A DNA stretch of 64,000 nt from assembly GCF_029080175.1 (NCBI RefSeq), contig NZ_JARFJC010000040.1, one strand, 5' to 3'. Below the pieces are notes generated by a model. It was not told the origin of the DNA. It saw only the letters and a list, made by a program, of their open reading frames with translations, and did not search any database. The translations under genes were made by a program, and so were the position numbers. Shown piece after piece: positions 16,444 through 26,376 of the stretch (the first letter of the stretch is position 1; the number at the start of each line of letters is the position of its first letter). The DNA is from Luteipulveratus flavus (GTDB taxonomy: Bacteria; Actinomycetota; Actinomycetes; Actinomycetales; Dermatophilaceae).

Positions 16444-17109
16444 TCACAGATCCGCAGGCGGCTGTGCGGACAGCACGGACCCGACCTGCTCCAGCCGGTC
16501 GGTCGTCGTCAGGACGTAGACGATGTCGCCCTCCTGGTAGGCGGTGTCGTCGGCGGGGAGGAAGCTCTCGCCGAGCCGCGTCACGTAGGCGACCCGGGTC
16601 CCGGCCTCGGTGACGATCCGGGAGAGCCGGTGGCCGACCCAGCCCAGGTGGACCGGGACCTCGGCGACGACGACCCGACCGCTGGGGTCGGTGTGCACCG
16701 GGACGGCGCCCTGGGGCAGCAGCCGGCGCAGCACCTGGTCGGAGGTCCAGCGCACGGTCGCGACCGTGGGGATGCCGAGCCGCTGGTAGATCTCGGCGCG
16801 GCCCGGGTCGTAGATGCGGGCGACGACGTGCTCGACGTCGAAGGTCTCCCGGGCGACCCGGGCGGCGAGGATGTTGGAGTTGTCACCGCTGCTCACGGCG
16901 GCGAACGCGTACGCCTCGTCGATGCCGGCCTGGACCAGGGTCTGCCGGTCGAACCCGATGCCGACGACACGGCGTCCCTCGAACCCGCTGCCGAGCCGGC
17001 GGAACGCGGCCTCGTCGCGATCGATCACGGCGACGGAGTGGCCCTGCTGCTCGAGGCTGCGCGCGAGGGTCGAGCCGACACGGCCACAGCCCATGATCAC
17101 GAAGTGCAC
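16444..17109 (-). CDS. trkA: TrkA-type potassium uptake regulator (CeoB-like)
   Basis: 221 residues, with RCK-N (HFVIMGCGRVGSTLARSLEQ, GxGxxG loop) and RCK-C (about 135-215) domains. It is paralogous to the following minus-strand gene; the pair probably forms a hetero-ring as in other two-subunit RCK systems (inference). The start is GTG 17109, with TACGGT 7 nt upstream and no Shine-Dalgarno sequence, so the operon mRNA looks leaderless. It is divergent from the APC permease gene. Confidence 0.9.
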   Translation of the reverse strand: MHFVIMGCGRVGSTLARSLEQQGHSVAVIDRDEAAFRRLGSGFEGRRVVGIGFDRQTLVQAGIDEAYAFAAVSSGDNSNILAARVARETFDVEHVVARIYDPGRAEIYQRLGIPTVATVRWTSDQVLRRLLPQGAVPVHTDPSGRVVVAEVPVHLGWVGHRLSRIVTEAGTRVAYVTRLGESFLPADDTAYQEGDIVYVLTTTDRLEQVGSVLSAQPPADL

Positions 17110-17116
17110 GCCCGCG

Positions 17117-17122
17117 ACCGTA
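17117..17122 (-). promoter_or_regulatory. putative -10 hexamer (TACGGT) of the trkA pair
   Basis: On the minus strand TACGGT lies 7 nt before GTG 17109. It is back to back with the permease promoter 40 nt away. Confidence 0.45.
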
Positions 17123-17161
17123 CCCCAACGCCGTCGTTACCAAGCGTGAGCCCGCGCGACC

Positions 17162-17167
17162 TACACT
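17162..17167 (+). promoter_or_regulatory. putative -10 hexamer (TACACT) of the APC permease gene
   Basis: TACACT lies 8 nt before GTG 17176. No Shine-Dalgarno sequence is seen; ATG 17182 is the alternative start. Confidence 0.45.
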
Positions 17168-17175
17168 CTCGACTC

Positions 17176-19185
17176 GTGCCCATGACCGGTCGGATCCTCA
17201 AGCGGCTCCTGGTCGGCAGGAAGATGAGCAGCGACAAGCTGGGCGAGACCCTGCTGCCGAAGAAGCTCGCCCTGCCGATCTTCGCCAGCGACGCGCTGTC
17301 GTCCGTGGCCTACGCGCCCGACGAGATCTTCATCACCCTCGGCATGGGTGGTGGCGCCCTCGCGCTCACCCACTCCTGGCAGATCGCCCTCGCGGTGATC
17401 GCGGTGATGGCGGTGGTCGTCGCGTCCTACCGGCAGAACGTCCACGCATACCCCTCCGGCGGCGGCGACTACGAGGTGGCGACCGTCAACCTCGGGCCCA
17501 AGGCGGGCCTGACCGTCGCGAGCGCGCTCCTGGTCGACTACACGCTGACGGTGGCCGTCTCGGTGTCCTCCGGCGTGCAGAACGCCGGTGCGGCGCTGGG
17601 CTTCATCCGCGGGCACGAGGCCCTGGTCGCCGTCGTGCTCGTCGTGCTCCTGACGGCGATGAACCTGCGCGGCGTGCGCGAGTCCGGCTCCCTGTTCGCG
17701 CTGCCGGTCTACCTGTTCATGTTCGGCGTGCTCGCGCTCGCGGTCGTCGGGTTCATCCGCAAGAGCACCGGTCACCTGCCGATGGCGGAGAGCGCCAAGT
17801 TCGAGCTGGTGCCCCAGGACGGGATGGAGACGATCGGCTCGGCGGCGATGGTCTTCCTGCTGCTGCGCGCGTTCTCCAGCGGCTGTGCGGCGCTGACCGG
17901 TGTGGAGGCCATCTCCAACGGTGTGCCGGCGTTCCGCAAGCCCAAGAGCCGCAACGCCGCCTCGACCCTGCTGCTGATGGGCGGCATCGCCGTGGTGATG
18001 CTGTTCTCGATCATCACCCTGGCTCGCTGGACCGGCATCCAGATGGTCGACCCGGAGCACCCGGACCAGCTTACCGACAACGGCGTCCCGGTCGGTCCGG
18101 GGTACGAGGAGGACACCGTCCTCGGCCAGCTGGCCCACTCGGTCTTCCAGGGCTTCACCCCGGGCATCGTCTACATCTCGATCGTCGCCGCGCTGATCCT
18201 GGTGCTGGCCGCGAACACCGCCTTCAACGGCTTCCCGGTGCTGGCCTCGATCCTGGCCAAGGACGGCTTCCTGCCCCGGCAGCTGCACACGCGCGGCGAC
18301 CGGCTCGCCTACTCCAACGGCATCCTGATCCTCGCCGGCGCCGCGATCTTCCTGATCGTCGCCTACGACGCGGAGACGACGCGGCTGATCCAGCTCTACA
18401 TCGTCGGGGTGTTCGTCTCCTTCACCGTCAGCCAGGTCGGGATGATCCGGCACTGGAACCGCCACCTGCTGACCGAGCAGGACCCCGCACACCGGCGGCG
18501 GATGCAACGGTCCCGGGTGATCAACGGCGTCGGCGCGGCGATGTCGGGCACCGTCCTGGTCGTCGTCCTGCTGACCAAGTTCATCCACGGCGCCGGCCTG
18601 GCCATCGCGGCGATGTGCGTGCTGTTCGTGATCATGCTGGCGATCCGCAAGCACTACCAGCGGGTGCGCGAGGAGCTCGCCCTGGACGAGGACATCGACG
18701 ACAGCATCCTGCCGTCCCGGGTCCACGCCATCGTGCTGGTCTCCAAGATCCACAAGCCGACGCTGCGTGCGCTCGCGTACGCCCGGGCGACGCGCCCCTC
18801 GATGCTGGAGGCGGTGACGGTCGACGTCGACGAGGAGGAGACCGCCGCCCTGCTGGCCGAGTGGGAGCGGCGCGAGATCCCGGTCACGCTCAAGACCCTG
18901 GCGAGCCCGTACCGCGAGATCACCCGGCCGGTCGTCAGCTACGTGAAGTCGATCCGCCGGGACAGCCCGCGGGACGTCGTCATGGTCTACATCCCGGAGT
19001 ACGTCGTCGGCCGCTGGTTCGAGCAGCTGCTGCACAACCAGTCGGCGCTGCGGCTCAAGGGTCGGCTGCTGTTCACGCCCGGCGTGATGGTCGCCAGCGT
19101 GCCGTGGCAGCTGCGTTCCGCCGAGGGCGCCGAGGGCCGTTACGACGGCCCGTCGGTCGGTTCGGTCCGGCGGGGCGGCGGATGA
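17176..19185 (+). CDS. APC superfamily permease (amino acid or potassium transporter)
   Basis: 669 residues from GTG 17176 (ATG 17182 also possible); the frame upstream is open but overlaps the opposite-strand trkA genes. About 12 hydrophobic helices lie between residues 35 and 490, opening with the family segment LALPIFASDALSSVAYAPDEI. A cytoplasmic C-terminal domain of about 180 residues follows, with HAIVLVSKIHKPTLRALAYARATRP resembling a universal-stress-like fold. It occupies the position of Rv2690c beside ceoBC, and the divergent TrkA-type pair makes a role in potassium or amino acid uptake plausible, but the substrate is unproven. Its stop overlaps the methyltransferase start (ATGA). 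Confidence 0.85.
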   Translation: MPMTGRILKRLLVGRKMSSDKLGETLLPKKLALPIFASDALSSVAYAPDEIFITLGMGGGALALTHSWQIALAVIAVMAVVVASYRQNVHAYPSGGGDYEVATVNLGPKAGLTVASALLVDYTLTVAVSVSSGVQNAGAALGFIRGHEALVAVVLVVLLTAMNLRGVRESGSLFALPVYLFMFGVLALAVVGFIRKSTGHLPMAESAKFELVPQDGMETIGSAAMVFLLLRAFSSGCAALTGVEAISNGVPAFRKPKSRNAASTLLLMGGIAVVMLFSIITLARWTGIQMVDPEHPDQLTDNGVPVGPGYEEDTVLGQLAHSVFQGFTPGIVYISIVAALILVLAANTAFNGFPVLASILAKDGFLPRQLHTRGDRLAYSNGILILAGAAIFLIVAYDAETTRLIQLYIVGVFVSFTVSQVGMIRHWNRHLLTEQDPAHRRRMQRSRVINGVGAAMSGTVLVVVLLTKFIHGAGLAIAAMCVLFVIMLAIRKHYQRVREELALDEDIDDSILPSRVHAIVLVSKIHKPTLRALAYARATRPSMLEAVTVDVDEEETAALLAEWERREIPVTLKTLASPYREITRPVVSYVKSIRRDSPRDVVMVYIPEYVVGRWFEQLLHNQSALRLKGRLLFTPGVMVASVPWQLRSAEGAEGRYDGPSVGSVRRGGG

Positions 19186-20501
19186 GCCCGTCACCGGAGC
19201 GGTCGCGTCGGCGCCGCGGACGGGGGCGGCCGCGCGGCGGCCAGGGCCCCCGCGGCCGTGCGCCGCAGGGCGACCCGCGCACGGGGGAGAGGTTCACCCT
19301 CGACGTCGGCGAGGTCGCGCACGGCGGCCACTGCGTCGCCCGGCACGAGGGCCAGGTCGTCTTCGTCCGCCACGCCCTGCCCGGTGAGCGCGTCGTCGCG
19401 GTCGTCACTTCCGGCACCACCCGCTCCTCCTTCCTGCGCGCCGACGCCGTGGAGATCCTCACGGCGTCTCCGCAGCGACGGGAGGCGCCGTGCCCGTACG
19501 CCGGTCCGGGGCAGTGCGGCGGCTGCGACTGGCAGCACACCTCCGCCGCGTACGGCCGCGTGCTCAAGGCCCGCGTGGTGCGCGAGCAGCTCTCCCGCCT
19601 GGCCGGCCTCGACCTGCCGGTCGTGGTCGAGCCGGTGCCCGGGGACGAGGACGGGCTGCGCTGGCGGACGCGCGTCGAGCTGGCGGTCGGGCCCGACGGC
19701 CGCGCGGGCATGCGTCGGCACCGCTCCCACGAGGTGCTGCCCGTGGACGACTGCCTCATCGCCGACGAGCAGGTGGCCGGCTCCGGCGTCCTGCAGGAGC
19801 GGTTCGGGGTCGGCGTGCACGGTGTCGACGTCGCGCACAGCTCGACCGGCGAGCTCGCCGTCGTGACCCTGCCGGAGACGGGCGAGGTGCCGACCCTCAC
19901 CGAGGAGGTCCGCGTCGACGCGAGCCCCCTGCGCCTGGAGGTCAGTGCCCGCGGCTTCTGGCAGGTGCACCCCGGGGCGGCTCGCACGTTCGTCCAGCAC
20001 GTGCTCGACGAGCTGGACGCCCGGCCGGGGGAGTCCGTCCTGGACCTCTACTGCGGCGTCGGTCTGTTCGCCGCCGCCCTCGGCGAGCGTGTCGGTCCCT
20101 CCGGTTCGGTGCTCGGCATCGAGGGCGACCGTCAGGCGGTGGAGGACGGACAGCGCAACGTCGAGCGCCTGCCACACGTGCAGGTCGAGCGCGCCGAGGT
20201 GGGGCGCTGGGTCGAGACGGGCCCGACCGAGCCGCTCGACCTGGTGGTCCTGGACCCACCGCGGTCCGGTGCCGGCCGCACGGTGATGGAGCGCGTGCTC
20301 GCCCGCGGACCCCGCGCGGTGGCGTACGTCGCCTGCGATCCCTCCGCGCTCGGACGTGACCTCGCGTACGCCGCGGAGGCGGGTTACGAGGTTCGCACCC
20401 TGCGGGCCTTTGACGCCTTCCCCATGACCCACCATGTTGAGTGTGTGGCGGTACTCGTCCCGACAGCCGGCGCCGCCGCCGGTGAGGCGGACCTGGGCTG
20501 A
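19182..20501 (+). CDS. TrmA/RlmC/RlmD-family RNA 5-methyluridine methyltransferase
   Basis: 439 residues. An Arg/Gly-rich start is followed by a TRAM domain (about 30-90), an Fe-S motif CPYAGPGQCGGC (about 104-115) and a class I SAM domain with VLDLYCGVGLFAA. The substrate/catalytic motif LVVLDPPRSGAG precedes VAYVACDPSALGRDL, whose Cys is the nucleophile that attacks uracil C6. This set defines the TrmA/RumA family, which makes m5U in tRNA or 23S rRNA; which RNA is modified cannot be told. The start overlaps the permease stop by 4 nt, the arrangement seen for Rv2690c-Rv2689c. Confidence 0.9.
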   Translation: MSPSPERSRRRRGRGRPRGGQGPRGRAPQGDPRTGERFTLDVGEVAHGGHCVARHEGQVVFVRHALPGERVVAVVTSGTTRSSFLRADAVEILTASPQRREAPCPYAGPGQCGGCDWQHTSAAYGRVLKARVVREQLSRLAGLDLPVVVEPVPGDEDGLRWRTRVELAVGPDGRAGMRRHRSHEVLPVDDCLIADEQVAGSGVLQERFGVGVHGVDVAHSSTGELAVVTLPETGEVPTLTEEVRVDASPLRLEVSARGFWQVHPGAARTFVQHVLDELDARPGESVLDLYCGVGLFAAALGERVGPSGSVLGIEGDRQAVEDGQRNVERLPHVQVERAEVGRWVETGPTEPLDLVVLDPPRSGAGRTVMERVLARGPRAVAYVACDPSALGRDLAYAAEAGYEVRTLRAFDAFPMTHHVECVAVLVPTAGAAAGEADLG

Positions 20502-20526
20502 GCGCCGCCATGACGGTGTGGTTTGA

Positions 20527-20546
20527 TTATCTTGACGTCAAGATAA
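20527..20546. promoter_or_regulatory. perfect 20-bp palindrome upstream of acnA
   Basis: TTATCTTGACGTCAAGATAA is a perfect inverted repeat centred between 20536 and 20537, 98 nt before the acnA start. A further half-site-like TCTCAAGA follows at 20548-20555. The block is strikingly AT-rich for this genome. It includes TTGACG and TATCTT, so it probably overlaps the promoter. The symmetry is like operators of MarR/MhqR-type dimers, but I cannot name the regulator; it does not match the AcnR site that I know from corynebacteria. Confidence 0.75.
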
Positions 20547-20644
20547 ATCTCAAGACCGACGAGGCGACGATGCCGGACCGAGTGAGCCTGCGAGCTCGGC
20601 CGGAGGAGGAGCGTCGTCACCAGGACAATGACGAAGGAGTCGCC

Positions 20645-23434
<2,790 letters not shown>

Positions 23435-23450
23435 TCCCTCGGACGCTCAG

Positions 23451-23490
23451 ACGGCGCCCGGTCGTCCCCGCGGGGACGACCGGGCGCCGT
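23451..23490 (+). terminator. rho-independent-like terminator after acnA
   Basis: A perfect 40-nt palindrome (20-bp arms beginning ACGGCGCCCGG) starts 16 nt after the aconitase stop. It has no T-tract, as is common in high-GC actinobacteria. Confidence 0.8.
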
Positions 23491-23677
23491 CACGTCCGCG
23501 GCCCTGCTCCGGGCCGCGATGGTCAAGAGATGGTCTGCTCGGACGTTCGGCGAAAGTATGCGTCGCGAACGGCCGTCGGCATCAGGCCCGGTGTTACGTT
23601 CGAACGAACCGCACGGGGAGGACCTGGTGCGGCTGCGTACCACTGCGGAGCAGACCTCATCGGACAGGGAGCCCGGG

Positions 23678-25015
23678 ATGAGTGATCGTTCTCGTCATCT
23701 GCCTCATCCGGACGACGTGCGGCTCAGCCGGCGCGCGTTCCTCGGGAGCGGCCTCGCCCTCGGAGGCGCGCTCGTCACGGGCGCTGCTTCGCGCGCCGTG
23801 GCGGACGTCGCCTCGAGCAGCCGCCGGATCGCACTCGTCCGTTTCAGCGGTCCGGCCGCCTTCGCCCGCGGCGCCCGCGGCGCCCGCGACGGTGTCCGTC
23901 CGGCGGCGGCCGGACTCGTGCTGCACCGGCCGACCGCGACCCGGGTGTACGCCGATCCGTTCGCCGGCGGGGCGAGCGCGACGTACGACGTCGGGACCTG
24001 GGTCTCGCCGGTCATCAGGAACACCTTCCGGCTCACCGAGCTGATCGCCTCATGGAACGCCGACACCCCGCAGCGCAGCTGGATCGAGGTCGAGGTGCGC
24101 GGCACGGCCGAGAACGGCACGCGGACCGGGTGGTTCGTGCTCGGCCGGTGGTGCCGTACCCATCCGGACCAGGGCGGTGCCATCTTCCGGACCAGTGTTG
24201 ACGACCAGGGCACCGACATCGCGACGGTGTGGACCGACACGCTGGCGACGCGAGGGACTCACACGCTGAACGACCTCCAGCTGCGGGTCCGCCTGATGCG
24301 ACCGCACGGCGGCCAGGAGACCCCGGTGCTGCGCCAGGTCACCGCGGTCTGCACCGCGCTGCCGAGCGACGCGACGGTGCCCACCAGCGTGCCGGGGCCG
24401 GGTGCCGGCCGCGTGCTCGCCGTACCGCCGTACTCGCAGGAGCTGCACAAGGGGCAGTACCCGCAGTGGGACAACGGGGGAGAGGCGTGGTGCTCGCCGA
24501 CCTCGACCGCGATGGTGCTGGACTACTGGCGCCGCGGTCCGTCGGCCGCCGAGCTGTCATGGGTCACGCCGATGAAGGACCCGCAGGTCGCCTACGCCGC
24601 GCGCAACACCTTCGACAACGCCTACGACGGCTGCGGCAACTGGCCGTTCAACACCGCGTACGCGGCCCGCAACGGCCTGCGCGGCTTCGTCACCCGGCTG
24701 CGCAGCCTGCGCGAGGCCGAAGACCTCATCGTGGCCGGCATCCCGGTCATCACCTCGGTGTCGTTCAAGGCGGCCGAGCTGGACGGCGCGGGCTACTCCA
24801 CGAACGGCCACCTGATGGTGCTGCGCGGCTTCGACCGGGCCGGCAACCCGATCATGAACGACCCGGCGAGCCACCTGATCGCGGACAACGCCCAGGTGCC
24901 GGTGACCTACAACCGTGGCCAGTTCGAGAACGCCTGGGTGCCGCACTCGGGCGGCACGGTCTACGTCATCCACCCCGAGGGCATGGCGATCCCGAAGAGC
25001 ACCGGCGCCTGGTGA
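23678..25015 (+). CDS. Tat-exported C39-like peptidase family protein
   Basis: 445 residues. The N-terminus holds a twin-arginine signal (RLSRRAFLGSGLALGG, with a likely cut near SRAVA), so the protein is exported folded. The C-terminal half carries a papain-like C39_2 domain: GGEAWCSPTSTAMVL (catalytic Cys), GHLMVLRGF (His) and NPIMNDPAS (Asp/Asn). The middle (about 70-240) looks like a beta-sandwich substrate-binding part. ATG 23678 follows a weak GGGAG; the open frame upstream lacks coding character. It probably cuts extracellular peptides or cell-wall-associated proteins, but the substrate is unknown. Confidence 0.85.
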   Translation: MSDRSRHLPHPDDVRLSRRAFLGSGLALGGALVTGAASRAVADVASSSRRIALVRFSGPAAFARGARGARDGVRPAAAGLVLHRPTATRVYADPFAGGASATYDVGTWVSPVIRNTFRLTELIASWNADTPQRSWIEVEVRGTAENGTRTGWFVLGRWCRTHPDQGGAIFRTSVDDQGTDIATVWTDTLATRGTHTLNDLQLRVRLMRPHGGQETPVLRQVTAVCTALPSDATVPTSVPGPGAGRVLAVPPYSQELHKGQYPQWDNGGEAWCSPTSTAMVLDYWRRGPSAAELSWVTPMKDPQVAYAARNTFDNAYDGCGNWPFNTAYAARNGLRGFVTRLRSLREAEDLIVAGIPVITSVSFKAAELDGAGYSTNGHLMVLRGFDRAGNPIMNDPASHLIADNAQVPVTYNRGQFENAWVPHSGGTVYVIHPEGMAIPKSTGAW

Positions 25016-25040
25016 GGCCGTCGCCCAGCGTCCGGCCTCA
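25013..25040. terminator. bidirectional hairpin spanning two convergent stop codons
   Basis: TGAGGCCG (25013-25020) pairs with CGGCCTCA (25033-25040) around a 12-nt loop. The outermost bases of the stem are the two stop codons of the flanking convergent genes. Confidence 0.5.
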
Positions 25041-25472
25041 GCCGGTCGCGGGTGTCGCCGACGTCGTGTCGGCCAGCTGGTCCAGGACGAACGTCCAGCC
25101 CTGCCGGTAGTCGGCGACGCCGGCCGCGTCGGCGATCCCGGTGTGGTGCAGGTCCAGGAGGGTGCCCTCCGGTGTCGGGGTGAACCTGACCTCGACGTCC
25201 TCGACCGGCCCGTCCGTACCGTCCTCGCGCCAGATCCAGGTGAAGGCCAGCAGGCTCGGCTCCTCGAGCGTGACGTACTCGCCGTGGACCGCGATGCCCT
25301 GCTGCGGCGCGTCGATGCGCCACCGGCCACCGACGCGCAGGTCGATGGTGCACGTGGTTCCGGGCCAGTGCCGCCACCACCAGCGCACGAGCCGGTCAGG
25401 GACGGTCCACGCGGCCCACAGGCGGTCTGCGTCGACGGGATAGGTGCGCGACAGGCGCAGCTCCTCGGTCAT
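25038..25472 (-). CDS. SRPBCC (AHSA1-like) domain protein
   Basis: 144 residues covering one START-like helix-grip domain, with the typical opening LRLSRTYPVDADRLWAAWT and C-terminal GWTFVLDQLA helix. Members bind small hydrophobic ligands or act as co-chaperone-like domains. The start overlaps the stop of the upstream HTH gene (ATGA). This HTH-SRPBCC pairing is common in actinobacteria, and the HTH protein probably represses the pair. The ligand is unknown. Confidence 0.87.
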   Translation of the reverse strand: MTEELRLSRTYPVDADRLWAAWTVPDRLVRWWWRHWPGTTCTIDLRVGGRWRIDAPQQGIAVHGEYVTLEEPSLLAFTWIWREDGTDGPVEDVEVRFTPTPEGTLLDLHHTGIADAAGVADYRQGWTFVLDQLADTTSATPATG

Positions 25473-25798
25473 GAGTTCTCCTGGGTCAGGTCGTCGTGCA
25501 GGGCGTCGAGCTGGTGGGTCCAGAACGAGCGGCGCCGGTCGATCCAGTCCGACATCGGCCGCAGGCTCTCGGGGTCGAGCGCGTAGGTGACGACACGGCC
25601 GCTCTTGCTCGACCGCACGACCCCGGCTTCGCGCAGGACGTCCAGGTGCCGGGTGACGCCGGGCAGGCCCAGCCCGAGGGCGTCCGCGAGCTCGCTCGTG
25701 GACGCCGGTCGCTCGCAGAGGAGGGCGACGATCTGCCGGCGCCCCGATCCGGCCAGCGCGGCCGCGAGGTCATCCAGCCCGTCCTCATACTTCGCCAT
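25469..25798 (-). CDS. ArsR-type winged-helix transcriptional regulator
   Basis: 109 residues with a winged HTH (about 10-85): RRQIVALLCERPASTSELADALG, then the recognition helix PGVTRHLDVLREAGVV and the wing RSSKSGRVVTYAL. No Cys metal site is visible, so the inducer is unlikely to be a thiophilic metal. The ATG at 25798 is used; a longer open frame upstream has no support. TTGACG lies upstream on the minus strand, with TACTTC close to the start. It shares its promoter region with the divergent gene at 25886. Confidence 0.88.
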   Translation of the reverse strand: MAKYEDGLDDLAAALAGSGRRQIVALLCERPASTSELADALGLGLPGVTRHLDVLREAGVVRSSKSGRVVTYALDPESLRPMSDWIDRRRSFWTHQLDALHDDLTQENS

Positions 25799-25838
25799 GT
25801 CGTGAAGTATTGCGGCGTGCCAGCAGCCCGTCAACGAT

Positions 25839-25858
25839 TCGAACACCTGTACTACGAT
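25839..25858 (+). promoter_or_regulatory. putative promoter with SOS-box-like sequence
   Basis: TACGAT (25853-25858) is a candidate -10 hexamer for the gene at 25886. It overlaps TCGAACACCTGTACTA (25839-25854), which agrees with 10 of the 12 defined bases of the actinobacterial LexA box TCGAAC-N4-GTTCGA. Whether LexA binds is unknown. Confidence 0.3.
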
Positions 25859-25885
25859 GGCGACGCGTCGAAGGAAGGAGCAGCG

Positions 25886-26278
25886 GTGCCGCGAGGACCA
25901 GGAGCAGCACGACCGGCCGCCACGCCCCCCGGTTGGCCGCCCGGCGTGCCGCCGCCGCGGGCGCCGGGCTGGGAGCGCGCGGCGACGAGCTGGCTGCTGG
26001 ACCAGTGCCCGGCCGACTTCCGCGCGTACGACGCGTGGCAGCGTCACCCGTCGGCCCTGGCATGGGTGGCAACGCACCACATCGACGCCCAGCTGCGCGC
26101 CATGCGCGAGTGCTACCGCAAGGCGCGGGTCGAGCTGGGCGAGCAGCTGCCCGAGGGAGCGATGCCGGCCGTCATGGACCAGCTGGCGGCCGAGGGACGG
26201 CGACTGCGCGCCGCCGAGCGTGCCGCCGGGCTGGTCCAGCAGGCGCTGCGCGGGACCACGTTCGTCCCGCGGCTGTGA
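25886..26278 (+). CDS. hypothetical protein upstream of dxs
   Basis: 130 residues. A Pro/Gly/Ala-rich N-terminus (1-30) precedes a helical domain with RAPGWERAATSWLLDQCPADFRAY split over about 27-50, then HPSALAWVATHHIDAQLRAMRECYRKAR and a long C-terminal helix. There is no signal or membrane segment. GTG 25886 follows AAGGAAGGAG by 5 nt, a strong ribosome binding site. I recognise similar unnamed proteins upstream of dxs in other actinobacteria, but no function is known. Confidence 0.75.
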   Translation: MPRGPGAARPAATPPGWPPGVPPPRAPGWERAATSWLLDQCPADFRAYDAWQRHPSALAWVATHHIDAQLRAMRECYRKARVELGEQLPEGAMPAVMDQLAAEGRRLRAAERAAGLVQQALRGTTFVPRL

Positions 26279-26338
26279 GATCCCTGGGAACGGCTAAAGG
26301 TCCCTCAACCTGGGGAGGTGGGCATGCGTCCACCCACG

Positions 26339-26344
26339 TAGACT
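26339..26344 (+). promoter_or_regulatory. putative -10 hexamer (TAGACT) of dxs
   Basis: TAGACT lies 33 nt before GTG 26377 and is followed by the purine-rich GGAAGGA, so this gene would have a short leader with a ribosome binding site. Confidence 0.4.
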
Positions 26345-26376
26345 CGACCGACCTGGACGGAAGGACGATCACGACC

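Noticed and set aside
20510..20644. Upstream in-frame extension of acnA from an ATG at 20510
   Set aside because: The stretch contains the perfect palindrome, has no ribosome binding site before the ATG and would add an unlike N-terminus. GTG 20645 has GAAGGAG at good spacing.
23590..23605. CGTTCGAACG upstream of the C39-like peptidase considered as a LexA box
   Set aside because: The spacing of the half-sites does not match TCGAAC-N4-GTTCGA, and no SOS gene follows.
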